Below, piece by piece: positions 51,765 to 61,929 of a stretch of 64,000 nucleotides of DNA. The stretch comes from Bedellia somnulentella (taxonomy: Eukaryota > Arthropoda > Insecta > Lepidoptera > Bedelliidae), in the NCBI GenBank assembly GCA_963576735.1, contig OY755190.1, positions 8,425,695 through 8,489,694 on the forward strand, given 5' to 3'. How positions within the stretch are numbered: the stretch's first letter is position 1; every line of letters begins with the position of its first letter. The position numbers and the translations under genes were made by a program. The notes under the pieces were generated by a model. It saw only the letters and a list, made by a program, of their open reading frames with translations. It made no database searches and was not told the DNA's origin.

Positions 51765-52020
51765 TGAAATATCTGATCTTGTAAAATAACTATAATACCA
51801 TAATATAGTTACCAGTCCAGAATAGTCAGGGCGACGACTACGAATTCCCAGCTTGCTACGTGCAATGCCGCTACGAGCTGCTACGTGCTACGGCGCAGTC
51901 TTTGACGTGGTAAGCGAAGTGAATATTGCCGATATTTAGGTATGTACTCATAGTCACGCCTTAGTCCCCTGTGGGAAAGCCGAGATGATATTTTACTGTC
52001 TCTATATATTTTATTCCATT
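51765..52020. other. Short unassigned spacer with CTACGTGC repeats
   Basis: GCTACGTGCAATGCCGCTACG and GCTGCTACGTGCTACGGCGC (51853-51896) form a short imperfect repeat. No gene. Confidence 0.4.
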
Positions 52021-52024
52021 AGCA

Positions 52025-52125
52025 AGATATAGGAACTCAATGCAAAAGGTTTGCCAGGATCGTAAACAGTGACGATTAATAGTCTCTGCCAACCCCAATG
52101 GGAACTAATGGTGTAAGTATATGTA
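52025..52125 (+). mobile_element. LINE 3' end, diverged
   Basis: TTTGCCAGGATCGTAAACAG and CTCTGCCAACCCCAATGGG match the KWRSIVSAYPNGN LINE terminus. It ends GGTGTAAGTATATGTAGG. Confidence 0.75.
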
Positions 52126-52131
52126 GGTATT

Positions 52132-52355
52132 ACTGTGTAGTGTCGGCTTAAAATAACACTACCCCATTTCTTCCGGTGGGTGTACGTAAGAGGCGACTAA
52201 CGGTATTGGGGCTTTTAAGGGATTTTTGGGCGATGCGGTTGGAGACCCATCACCAACATCCTTTATTTAACCATCTTTTCCCCACGTAACTTCCAAAAGA
52301 GGCTGGCTACCCCTTATAGGGATTTATAGCCGTGAGTATATGTATGTGTGTATGA
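52132..52355 (+). repeat. SINE family A, small internal deletion
   Basis: CTGTGTAGTGTCGGCTTAAAA to GCCGTGAGTATATGTATG; the GAATTTCTAATTCCTTAG part is deleted. Confidence 0.9.
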
Positions 52356-52925
52356 TGTAGGTATGCATGTATGACATCACAATTATCTGTATATATATAT
52401 ATTTATTAAATAACTTTCAATCAACATAGTTTATATACGGAGGATTTATTAAGATCAAACAGGGAATGTGCTCAAAAAGGTACGCCATCGAAGTATAGAT
52501 AATAAAAAGGCATGTATGAAAAGATTAGCAAATGTTAATAGAATTCGAATCTAATGAAAATTAGTGCTGTGAGTATAGGTATATATGTAAAATATATATA
52601 AAACCTCGGGATAAATTCATGACATAAGAAATAGTCAACATCTAACATAATCATTTTGCAAATAAAATTGACTTGATTTGATTTTATAGGTTGGAGTAGA
52701 AGATAGAGCGTCGCAATAAATTCGAAAAGACACAGATAGTTTTAACGAACGATGATAAATGAGACAGTTTAATAGAGGACTCGATATCAATAAATAACAG
52801 GAACGGATCCAGGTAATTGCTACAAATCCGTCAAAGCCTGTCAATCGAGCCTCCATCGCAACATTGCCGACTCCGTCACTGTCGCAACTTCATTACGAGT
52901 ATGTATTTATTGTCTTTATTCTTAA
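52356..52925. other. AT-rich with a LINE tail relic
   Basis: 52455-52545 (GTGCTCAAAAAGGTACGCC, GGCATGTATGAAAAGATTAGC) is a decayed piece of the same LINE. The remainder has no supported feature. Confidence 0.45.
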
Positions 52926-52927
52926 CA

Positions 52928-53072
52928 TAGCATATACTCACGCCATTAGTTCCCATTGGGGTAGTTAGAGACTATCGATCGCCACTGTGTACGATCCTGA
53001 CCAACCTCTCTAGCTTCGTTTACATCCATCAATCTTCTCATACATGCTCTTTTATTCTTCATACTTTTTTAT
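52928..53072 (-). mobile_element. LINE 3' end, minus strand
   Basis: CATATACTCACGCCATTAG, TTCCCATTGGGGTAG and CATCAATCTTCTCATACATGC are the inverse of the KWRSIVSAYPNGN LINE end. Confidence 0.8.
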
Positions 53073-53380
53073 TGTTAAGATGATGACATTATTAAAAGTG
53101 GAATTATTAACAAGAGAAGTGGGAATGAAAAGTGTTAAAATATCTGAGGACTGTTTTCTCCAGTATGTATACCTTTATTTTTAAAGTGAAAGTTAAGAAA
53201 TAGAAATATCAGATACTTTTTTTGGGAAATAACTGAGTTATATATATATATCATTATATATTGCTATGATTCAATACGGGTCAGTAAAAGCTTCCATTCT
53301 TCTGTTCTTTAATCGATTTAGGAAATTTAGGGCAAGGTAATAAAATAAATATACTAGTTTATATAATAGTTCTAAAAATA
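53073..53380. other. AT-rich sequence without a recognised feature
   Basis: Contains only a short ATATAT run near 53240. Confidence 0.4.
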
Positions 53381-53530
53381 CTTAGCCACTTTTGGAAGTT
53401 AAGTGTGGGAAAGATTGTAGAATACAGCATAACATCTATGAAAATACAGAATGTTTAGTGATGAATCTTCAACCACATCGCACAAAAGCTTTAAAAGTCA
53501 AAGTTCCCCCTTACAACACCCGCGGGTGCA
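53381..53530 (-). repeat. SINE family A relic, minus strand
   Basis: CTTAGCCACTTTTGGAAGTTA to CAACCACATCGCAC and CCTTACAACACCCGCGG. Confidence 0.6.
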
Positions 53531-53867
53531 ATTGATTTTAATAACTACTGGCTCAAATTTAATAAAACTTGGCTAAATATGTGAATGAAGATGCATTTAA
53601 GAGGAATGCACTTGTAATTTTATTGACTCGGTACACTATTGTCATTATAAATGTGTTTTTTGTTGTCTATTCTGGATCAGTAGGGTGATCTGAATTGTCA
53701 AGTTATTATATTTTATATCTTGCAATTAGAGATTCGGGTAAAGTACTTTTCAAAACATGAGAACACATTTTGCATAAAATGGTAAAACAATCAATAAACA
53801 ATTTTCAATTCTTGATCTATGTTGTTTAGTTTTTGGCCACCAAGCATTTTTCTCATCATACATTCTT

Positions 53868-54048
53868 ACATTCACGGCTGTTAATTCCTAGAAGGGGTAG
53901 CCAGAGTTACAGAATAAGAAATTAACTGAGGAAATTATTGCAAAGGATTTTCTGCGATGGTTCTCCATTACTCTATGTCGCCTCTTACAAACACCCATGG
54001 TAAGAAATGGGGTAGTGTTATTCTAAACAGACACTACACAACAGCATT
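53868..54048 (-). repeat. SINE family A, internally deleted, minus strand
   Basis: ATTCACGGCTGTTAATTCC to AAACAGACACTACACAAC. It marks the left edge of the 2-kb tandem duplication, whose repeat unit starts with the same head sequence. Confidence 0.7.
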
Positions 54049-54097
54049 TTGTTTCGAAAAGAATAAAAACCATAAGTTGCTAAAAGTATTGCCAAAC

Positions 54098-54180
54098 TCT
54101 GTAGTGTCGCCTTAGAATAGCACTACCCAATTTCTTACCATGGGTGGTAAGACGCTACATAGAGTAATAGGGCTCAGGAA
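54098..54180 (+). repeat. SINE family A head, unit 1
   Basis: CTGTAGTGTCGCCTTAGAAT to GGTAAGACGCTACATAGAG; repeated in unit 2 at 56062. Confidence 0.65.
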
Positions 54181-54510
54181 AGTTTGAAGCAGACTTTTTG
54201 TACTCACCACATATAAGTAAAGTGTGATATTCTAGCGTTACCTGGTACTGGTCCACAACGGAGAGAAAAAACCCTTTTATTTATTAACCACAAAGTGTTT
54301 ATTTAGCCCCATACACATTTATATTTGACCAGCTGACCAGACATACTTCGTACTTCAAATTTGCTTATGACAAAACTTTACCGGTAACTTTCTTCCGGTA
54401 GGTACTCTTAGTTCAATTATGCGTGAATATTTTAAGTATTGGTATTTTTTTTCCGGGATAAAAAGTATCCTATTTGATAACTTGGGTCATTATCGAGCAT
54501 TCTGCCAAAC

Positions 54511-54723
54511 ATACATACATATACTCACGCCATTAGTTCCCATTGGGGTAGGCAGAGACTATTGATCGCCACTTCGCACGATCCTGACAAACCTCTCTAG
54601 CTTCGTTTACATCCATCAATCTTTTCATACATGCTCTTTTATTCTTCATACTTCGGACGCCAGCCTTTTTGAGCACACTCTCAATTTGGTCCAAGTGTGT
54701 TCTCCGTGGTCGTCCTCTACAAA
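54511..54723 (-). mobile_element. LINE 3' fragment, 13-bp TSD, unit 1 only
   Basis: The TSD CATTCTGCCAAAC (54498-54510, 54724-54736) encloses an inverted LINE tail. On the minus strand it encodes CRGRPRRTHLDQIESVLKKA, KRACMKRLMDVNEAREVCQD and KWRSIVSAYPNGN, stop, then GGCGTGAGTATATGTATG. Unit 2 has the uninterrupted site near 56610, so the insertion followed the duplication. Confidence 0.92.
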
Positions 54724-55764
54724 CATTCTGCCAAACTGCATTCATAATATACATTATGTAGGTACTTGAGGTGCCTTTTCGCCTCAAACACATAGACATC
54801 CAAACATCTAAACTTTCACATTTATAATATTAATAGGATAATAGGATTATATTCCTAAAACTTGAGCAACTTGTTCTCTTTAGACTCAGATAGTAAACTG
54901 TTCCTTAGTGTAAGGATTGAAAATAAGTCCTTTTTCGTGCTCAGGGTTATTTTCAATTTGAGAACCTTCTTTCTTCTTACCTTTTTCATACATACATACA
55001 TAAACTCACGGCCATAAAATCCATGAAGGGGTAGCCAGAGAAGAGAAAATTCGATAGTTTCGTACCTTTTTCATATTGTTTTTATATTAGGTAAAATGAG
55101 ATAGACAAAAAGACAGGCGGACCGATAATGAAGTATTAATAATATGGTCCCGTTTTTCTCATTTGGTTACGCAAATCTATAAAGATTGATCCCTTAATCA
55201 TTCTGAATAAAAAACTCAATAAACAGATTGTCAATCTTTTAATTTTAATACGAAAATTACAGATGTCACTTTTTCTTATTAGATAATACTATACAACATG
55301 TCAAGATAACTTTCCAACTTTTCCTTAACTAAAATAACTATAACAGAGAACAAATACCGAAAAAATCAACTAGCAGTAAGTCCTGATTTCAACAGCATTC
55401 AGCTCACAAATATATCAAGATAAAAATCAGATGCGAGGAATTAAATATAATGGAAATGGTATGGAGCTTAACTTACATTTATAGCAAGAAATGACACGAA
55501 TATGTATTGCTTTTATTCTTGTACATGAAATTAATTCCGTTTAAACGTAAACGCATTTTCGCTTAAACTCGCACTACATCACTAAAAATAAATACAACAT
55601 TAGCGGTTAATGAGTAATTCAAACAGAAAATATTTTTACATAATGACGTATGAAGCGTACCAGGGTCAAGAGCAGATTAGGGCACAATTATACAATTATA
55701 AAGCTTTGTCATATTCTTTTTGGGATTTCAGGCGTGAGTATATGTACAAAAGTATGTATGTACG

Positions 55765-56010
55765 GTACATACATATATACTCACGGCTATAAATCCCTTA
55801 ACGGGGTAGCCAGAGCTTAGGAATGAGAAATTCCTCAGCCACTTTTGGAAGTTGATAGGGGAAAAGATGGTAATAATAAATGTTTTTGGTGACGGGTCTC
55901 CAACCACATCGCCCAAAAAGCCCCTACACCCTTAGTCGCCACGCGTCTCACGAACACCCATGGTAAGAAATGGGGTAGTGTTATTCTAAACAGACACTAC
56001 ACAACAGCAT
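55765..56010 (-). repeat. SINE family A, minus strand, unit 1 / unit 2 junction
   Basis: CATACATATATACTCACGGC through CCAACCACATCGCCC. Its head changes to the sequence found at the left of unit 1 (ACACCCATGGTAAGAAATGG), marking the crossover. Confidence 0.85.
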
Positions 56011-56190
56011 TTTGTTTCAAAAAGAATAAAAACCATAAGTTGCTGAAAGTATTGCCAAACTCTGTAGTGTCGCCTTAGAATAGCACTACCCAATTTCTTA
56101 CCATGGGTGTTCGTGAGACGCTACATAGAGTAATAGGGCTCAGGAAAGGTTGAAGCAGACTTTTTGTACTCACCACATATAAGTAAACTG

Positions 56191-56326
56191 CCACATATAA
56201 GCACTGGCAGCCAATTGAGACGGTAGCTCAGTTAGCAGAGCGTCGGGGCGTTTACCCGAGGTCGCGGGTTTGATACCCCTCTGTATCGAAATTTTTCTTT
56301 CCTTTATTTATTCTTAATTTATTAGT
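56191..56326 (+). repeat. SINE family C, 136 bp, 10-bp TSD, unit 2 only
   Basis: The TSD AAGTAAACTG (56181-56190, 56327-56336) brackets a tRNA-like unit: GACGGTAGCTCAGTTAGCAG, GTCGGGGCGTTTACCCGAGG, GGTCGCGGGTTTGATACCC, then AAATTTTTCTTTCC. Unit 1 has the empty site near 54215. The cloverleaf is close to complete, but acceptor-arm mismatches and the SINE tail argue against a functional tRNA. Confidence 0.88.
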
Positions 56327-56750
56327 AAGTAAACTGTGATATTCTAGCGTTACCTGGTACTGGTCCACAACGGAGAAAAAACCCTTTTATTTATTAACCA
56401 CAAAGTGTTTATTTAGCCCCATAAACATTTGCATTTGACCAGCTGACCAGACACACTTCGTACTTCAAATTTGCTTATGACAAAACTTTACCGGTAACTT
56501 TTTCCGGTCGGTACTCTTAGTTCAATCAGGCGTGAATATTTTATTGGTAATTTTTTTCCGGGAAAAAAAGTATTCTATTTGATAAATGGGTCATTATCGA
56601 GCAGAGCATTCTGCCAAATTGCATTCATATACATTATGTAGGTATTTGAGGGGCCTTTTACATCACACATAGACATCCAAACATCTAAACTTTCACATTT
56701 ATAATATTAATAGGATAATAGGATTATATTCTTAAAACTTGAGCAACTTG

Positions 56751-56859
56751 ATGTAAACGAAGCCAGAGAGGTTTGCCAGGATCGTACAAAGTGGCGATCG
56801 ATAGTCTCTGCCTACCCCAATGGGAACTAACGGCGTGAGAATATGTAGATGTATGTATG
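56751..56859 (+). mobile_element. LINE 3' fragment, 12-bp TSD, unit 2 only
   Basis: The TSD TTGAGCAACTTG (56739-56750, 56860-56871) brackets the last codons of the same LINE (VNEAREVCQDRTKWRSIVSA) and its ATGT tail. Unit 1 has the empty site near 54855. Confidence 0.92.
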
Positions 56860-57762
56860 TTGAGCAACTTGTTCTCTTCAGACTCAGATAGTAAACTGTT
56901 CCTTAGTGTAAGGATTGAAACTAAGTCCTTTTTCGTGCTCAGGGTTATTTCCAATTTGCGAACCTTCTTTCTTCTTACCTTTTTCATACATACATACATA
57001 TACTCACGGCCATAAAATCTATGAAGGGGTAGCCAGAGAAGAGAGAATCCGATAGTTTCGTACCTTTTTCATATTGTTTTTATATTAGGTAAAATGAGAT
57101 AGACAAAAAGACAGGCGGACCGATAATGAAGTATTAATAATATGGTCCCGTTTTTCTCATTTGGTTACGCAAATCTATAAAGATTGATCCCTTAATCATT
57201 CTGAATAAAAAACTCAATAAACAGATTGTCAATCTTTTAATTTTAATACGAAAATTACAGATGTCACTTTTTCTTATTAGATAATACTATACAACATGTC
57301 AAGATAACTTTCCAACTTTTCCTTAACTAAAATAACTATAACAGAGAACAAATACCGAAAAAATCAACTAGCAGTAAGTCCTGATTTCAACAGCATTCAG
57401 CTCACAAATATATCAAGATAAAAATCAGATGCGAGGAATTAAATATAATGGAAATGGTATGGAGCTTAACTTACATTTATAGCAAGAAATGACACGAATA
57501 TGTATTGCTTTTATTCTTGTACATGAAATTAATTCCGTTTAAACGTAAACGCATTTTCGCTTAAACTCGCACTACATCACTAAAAATAAATACAACATTA
57601 GCGGTTAATGAGTAATTCAAACAGAAAATATTTTTACATAATGACGTATGAAGCGTACCAGGGTCAAGAGCAGATTAGGGCACAATTATACAATTATAAA
57701 GCTTTGTCATATTCTTTTTGGGATTTCAGGCGTGAGTATATGTACAAAAGTATGTATGTACG

Positions 57763-57985
57763 GTACATACATATATACTCACGGCTATAAATCCCTTAAC
57801 GGGGTAGCCAGAGCTTAGGAATGAGAAATTCCTCAGCCACTTTTGGAAGTTGATAGGGGAAAAGATGGTAATAATAAATGTTTTTGGTGACGGGTCTCCA
57901 ACCACATCGCCCAAAAAGCCCCTACACCCTTAGTCGCCACTTACGATCACCCACGGGTAGAAATGGGGTAGTGTTATTCTAGTGG
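57763..57985 (-). repeat. SINE family A, minus strand, end of unit 2
   Basis: CATACATATATACTCACGGC to TAGTCGCCACTTACGATCACC; beyond it the duplication ends. Confidence 0.85.
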
Positions 57986-57989
57986 TAGT

Positions 57990-59095
57990 ATTATTCTAGT
58001 GTACGGTCTTTTTGAATAAATCAAACCTTGTATGAACAAACAAATGAGTGATCTAAAATATTATTTACAAGTATCTTCCTTAGCGCATACGACCTATGGA
58101 ATAAAATATACAATAAGTTCTTAGCTTTATCACATGTAAAATTATAGACATATTTTTGTGCTTGCTCTTAATACAAAATATATTTAAAATATCCAATGCA
58201 AAGAGCTCTTATCTATACTCTTCATCTAATTATATAAACCATATCACGGAACAAGATTACCTTACTTATCATTAAGTAACAAAAATTACCAAAAATAGCA
58301 AGCAAATAGCGAACGTAATTCTTAAATCATGTTAGAGGTGGGTGAAATTTTATTTTAAAAAAACAAATAATACTTTTTTTAGAGACACAATTAAAAATCA
58401 AAACCACATTTTTTGATAAAAAGCGTCAAATTAGCGAACACAGAACAATTGCAGTTCTGGTGTAGACTGTTTCAAATGAAAATTGACATACAAAATCAAC
58501 CTAACTATGATTTGGCATGCTTCAATAATTGAGTCACAGGTCGGTAATACTTGGAGCAATTAAGATGGTCTAAATACAAAGCGATGGTACTATTGCAACT
58601 TGTAATATATAATTTGAGCTGTCGTCTAGAACCATAATTGAATTAGGTTGAATATATCTTCAGTATTTATAATATCCTTAAATGCATCTGTAATTGGCAT
58701 ACTTAAAAAATGCGAAACTTAGTGGCAAAATTCTTTGCAAACAGATCTAATGGATGTTTTAGCTTAATAATTCGTTTTAATATTTTTAAAAATAAAATAT
58801 TTTTACTTGCTCTATATAACATTAAAACTAAGAACACATTCACTCACTCGTTCACTGAACGAACGAGTATAATCCTTAACGTATGACTAAGATGTCTGAT
58901 TTGCACTTATATAAAATGTAACTTTTTACGATACTTTTTACAATGCTATGGTAACCTCGGGTAGTTCTGAAAAAGAAAGGTATTTTGAATCATAGCAAAT
59001 ACATACATGATCAATAGGATTTACAACCATTGAAATAAAAGAAAGTATAATATATAAATAGAGATAATGGATGATAGAAAATTGGTAAAAGGGAT
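57990..59095. other. AT-rich sequence without a recognised feature
   Basis: No supported frames or repeats. CACTCGTTCACTGAACGAACGAGT at about 58846-58868 forms a short palindrome of unknown meaning. Confidence 0.4.
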
Positions 59096-59097
59096 CT

Positions 59098-59275
59098 AGA
59101 GTGGAAATGTGGACGACCACGCAGGCACACTTGGAGCAAATTGAGAGTGTGCTTAAAAAGGCAGGCGTCCGAAATGTGAAGAATAAAAGAGCTTGTATGA
59201 AAAGATTGAAGGATTTTAACGAAGCTAGAGATGTTTGACAGGATTGTACCTACCCCAATGGGAACCTCAGCGTGA
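59098..59275 (+). mobile_element. LINE 3' end, diverged
   Basis: CGACCACGCAGGCACACTTGG (the RPRRTHLDQIE segment with changes) to ACCCCAATGGGAACCTCAGC; internal deletion before the hairpin. Confidence 0.8.
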
Positions 59276-59284
59276 AGTCACTCA

Positions 59285-59485
59285 CAAATAAAAAAAACAT
59301 CAGTCACTTTTAGAAGTTAATTGTGGAAAGGACTGAAAAGTAAATCTCTTTGGTGATGGGTCTCCAATAACACCGCCCAAAAATCACTTAGTCGCCTCTT
59401 ACGATTGTTACGAGAAGTAATTGGTAATCAAATCACCCATGGGAAGAAATGAGATAGTGCAATTCCAAGCCGGCAATACACAGCT
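59285..59485 (-). repeat. SINE family A, 3'-deleted, minus strand
   Basis: CAGTCACTTTTAGAAGTTAA to AAGCCGGCAATACACAGC. Confidence 0.7.
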
Positions 59486-59724
59486 CAAAAAAAATCACTT
59501 AAATATTTAAAATATATCGAATATCTGAAACGTCTGTTTTAGAAAATAGCACTCAATTAAATCTATGTTAAATATTTGTAGTATTGTAAATTCTCCTCTC
59601 TCTCAAAAACTTATATATAATGTAAAAGACCCTTTTTTTAATGCAATGACGTCTTATAAATAGAATAATATTTTCGGCTGAAGGTCTGAAAGTGTCACCT
59701 TTTGCTAATGACATCGCTACTGGA

Positions 59725-59955
59725 ATGAGAATGCCGGACGGCCATTGGGGCTCGAAGGTTCCGGAGTGGCGCGTGGCGGCCACGTACCGGACGACGCAGT
59801 GTGGGTAGGATACCACAAGGTGGACCGACGACTTGGTCAAAGTCGCGGGAAGCTGATGGATGAGGGCAGCACGGGACCAGTCGTTGTGGAGATCTTTAGG
59901 GGAGGTCTATGGCCAGCAGTGGACGTCTATTGGCTGATGAGGATGAAGACCTGTC
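59725..59955 (+). pseudogene. RTE-type LINE C-terminal relic
   Basis: Plus-strand reading (with stops) EWRVAATYRTT, then TTRWTDDLVKVAGS, WMRAARDQSLWRSLGEVYG and QQWTSIG. The 'RWTDDhhKVAGS.WM.AA.D...W..L.E.Y.QQW' block is a familiar RTE-clade terminus. It differs from the C-terminus at 51.6 kb, so it is a different family. Confidence 0.7.
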
Positions 59956-60356
59956 AACTATACCCGTCAACTTGATAGCTGCCCAAAGACTCATTCTATG
60001 AAGCAAAAGCTATAGTACTTCAGCACATTACAACTACAGTTCGTTATCATCAACCAATAGGCTTGTGTCCACTAAAAAATAATAGGTCATGTTGTAATAT
60101 ATATGACTTCATTATAATGTATAGAAGTAAATACAATTATTTATTTATTACAAAAATTTAAGATTATTAATATTTTTCATTATTTAAAACCGAAAAATAT
60201 AAATTTAATCACGTGACAGTGAACGCCAATCCACCAAAAAATTGTTGTTGTTGACGTTTTAGTAGTAAATACACAAACCCAGTAGCAATTATTCGCCGAT
60301 TTTTGCAAAAAAAACTTCTGAATTATCGATATTTCAAAAGGTTGAGATAAATAGCT

Positions 60357-60485
60357 ATGGAGTCAGGATTTAGTAAAGCAAATTCGACTAATCTACCAAA
60401 AATTGACGCTGTTATGCTCGGAACATTTTTCGCAACTAACAGTAATTTTTGTTCTTCGGAATTTCGCAACGTTAAGACTTCAATG
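60357..60485 (+). pseudogene. First exon of a putative YqaJ-type transposon protein
   Basis: ATG at 60357 gives 42 residues plus two bases (MESGFSKANSTNLPKIDAVM, FRNVKTS near the end), then the donor AT|GTAAGT. The pattern 'M.SGF.KANT.NLP.hD..Mh..FF..N..F.S.E.RNVK' is one I associate with insect proteins that continue into a zinc-binding and a YqaJ-like nuclease domain. The catalytic part is not here. The following 180 bases hold no convincing second exon. Confidence 0.5.
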
Positions 60486-60668
60486 TAAGTGAACAGAAAT
60501 ATAAAACATTACTTAGTAAGCATTCATTCAGTTAGCTAAATAAAATGAGTTATATTTCCTGAATGAAAATAACCTCAAATAATTTAATAGCTACATTTAC
60601 AAAGTGTTTTTTTTTTCATTGTAATATAGGTACAGGGACTGGAAAGTCATCTTTTTTTAAATACTTAC

Positions 60669-60863
60669 ATCAAAATGATCTTCGCAAAAGTACATTCTTG
60701 AATCTACAGACAAAATACGGGCATCATCCCTCCGTGCAAGTTTTAACCACTTTCTCCGTATTTGTTCATTCATGGGAACTCTTACAAACAATTTGTTTGG
60801 TGTCATTACACTTGTGCTTTTACACTCAGGCACTACACAATACTTATAAAACATGGAATTCAT
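60669..60863 (-). pseudogene. THAP domain exon of the same transposon
   Basis: Minus strand, ATG at 60863, about 65 residues. CVVPECKS gives C-x4-C and YFCEDHFD gives C-x2-H, about 50 residues apart as in C2CH THAP zinc fingers. Between them are KLFVRVPMNEQIRRKWLKLA (the conserved F..P and W). The donor GAT|GTAAGT follows at 60668. All key residues of the visible domain are present, so the finger itself is intact, but the rest of the gene is missing. It is not related in detail to the THAP at 15240. Confidence 0.72.
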
Positions 60864-61186
60864 TTTAAATTATTAAATGTAAAAAAAGTATTCACGTTCA
60901 CGGCTTGTTTTGGTTGGGACGCACTGAATGACGTCATTGAAGACGCCATGACAGTTTAGAGCGTTTTCATGAAATATTCGAACAGGTTTTTTAAGAACCG
61001 TAAATAATTATGTTATTGATTGATTATTGTAGAAATATTAACTTATTTCTGATATATATGTAAGAAAGAAAAGAATGAACCACTAAAAATATTTTTGGAC
61101 ACAAGCCTATTGTTGGATTCAAAGGTTGAACGGTTTTGGGTCTTATTCGGCCCTATATATAAAATCCACCTACTTTTCTGTTACTA

Positions 61187-61537
61187 TTAATAATATAAAG
61201 TTATTAAAATACAAACCATATATCGATCAGTAGGTCCTCTTGGCCTTTGAATCACATGCGGTAGATAACCCGTTTTGGGGATTCTATTAAAAATTGTTTT
61301 TCCTCTCCAGGTCCTTCCTGGGCCCCTCCCTCTATGATTTGATAAACTATCACTAAGAAAAGTGGGCTTCTTCAACAAAAAGTTCGGTTGTTGGCCAATA
61401 GATGGAGATCTTTCAATTTGCTGTTGCAACCTTTTAAGACGTGCTATTGGCTCTTGTAAAAATGTCTTTGTTATATTCATATTATCTATGGTTCTCGTGA
61501 TGAGGGGTATTTCTCCAAATGACTTAGTCCTAGCTTT
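61187..61537 (-). CDS. Zinc-finger germline-type protein, downstream exon
   Basis: Acceptor TTTGCATTTCAG|AAAGCT at 61537, phase 0, matching the phase-0 donor at 62391. Reads KARTKSFGEIPLITRTIDNM, then FLQEPIARLKRLQQQIERSP, NHRGRGPGRTWRGK (basic, RG-rich) and VIQRPRGPTDRYM. A stop follows at 61187 after a hydrophobic VCILITLYY. That last run looks like intron read-through: a possible donor ATG|GTTTGT lies at about 61219. So either the protein ends here or another exon lies further left, beyond the transposon at 60051-61115, which landed 72 bases away. Confidence 0.65.
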   Translation of the reverse strand, partial: KARTKSFGEIPLITRTIDNMNITKTFLQEPIARLKRLQQQIERSPSIGQQPNFLLKKPTFLSDSLSNHRGRGPGRTWRGKTIFNRIPKTGYLPHVIQRPRGPTDRYMVCILITLYY

Positions 61538-61711
61538 CTGAAATGCAAAGAAACATGTTCTATGTTATTTTTCATTAAACAATAGATACTATGTAAAAGT
61601 TGGCAAAAAAACACACTCTTAAGATTATTACTATGGTTTGTTCATTATCTTGTCTATATTTGTCAATCCTTTTATACAAGTTCTTGCATTTATACTTTAA
61701 AAGTACAAACA

Positions 61712-61835
61712 TAAATATAGTCAAGGCTATAAATGCCTAGAAAGGGGGTAGCCAGAGCCTCGGACTGAGATATACCTCATTCCACTTTTAGAAGTTTAGT
61801 AGGGAAAAGATTGTAAAGTAAGTGTTTACTTTAGA
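61712..61835 (-). repeat. SINE family A fragment, minus strand
   Basis: AATATAGTCAAGGCTATAAATG to AGGGAAAAGATTGTAAAG; head lost. Confidence 0.7.
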
Positions 61836-61929
61836 CATCTGCTTTTTAAGTACGTTATCTATTTAATACATTAACTACCCGCCGTTCTCTACCTATATTA
61901 CTATTCATTGGCTTTACACATCAATTTAA

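Larger units (their letters stand above)
54000..57985. repeat. Tandem duplication, two ~2-kb units
   Basis: Unit 1 runs from about 54000 to 55965 and unit 2 from about 55965 to 57985. Anchors: GCATTTTGTTTC (54045/56008), GAAGTATTAATAATATGGTCC (55126/57127) and ATGAGTAATTCAAACAG (55610/57608). The 55040-55920 and 57040-57920 parts look virtually identical. Junctions fall in family A SINE heads, so unequal exchange between SINE copies is the likely cause. Small frames conserved between units (such as 55610-55792 and 57608-57790) are merely duplicated, not evidence for genes. Confidence 0.9.
60051..61115. mobile_element. Compact DNA transposon with YqaJ-like and THAP exons (ISL2EU-like)
   Basis: Inverted ends: left CAACCAATAGGCTTGTGTCC, right (reverse complement) CAACAATAGGCTTGTGTCCA, one base different. 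TSD is not clear. Inside, the first exon of a plus-strand gene (60357-60485) and of a minus-strand THAP gene (60863-60669) face each other, each with a perfect GTAAGT donor and with nothing of the rest. The simplest reading is an internal deletion of a larger element with two convergent genes. ISL2EU-type transposons are known to encode a THAP transposase and a YqaJ-type nuclease. The assignment rests on my memory of the family and on the exon pair. Confidence 0.62.

Noticed and set aside
55610..57790. Identical 60-residue frames at 55610 and 57608.
   Set aside because: They are conserved only because the whole 2-kb segment is duplicated; there are no motifs or codon bias.
60563..60868. Plus-strand 101-residue frame.
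   Set aside because: Antisense to the THAP exon; the zinc ligands and splice donor support the minus strand.
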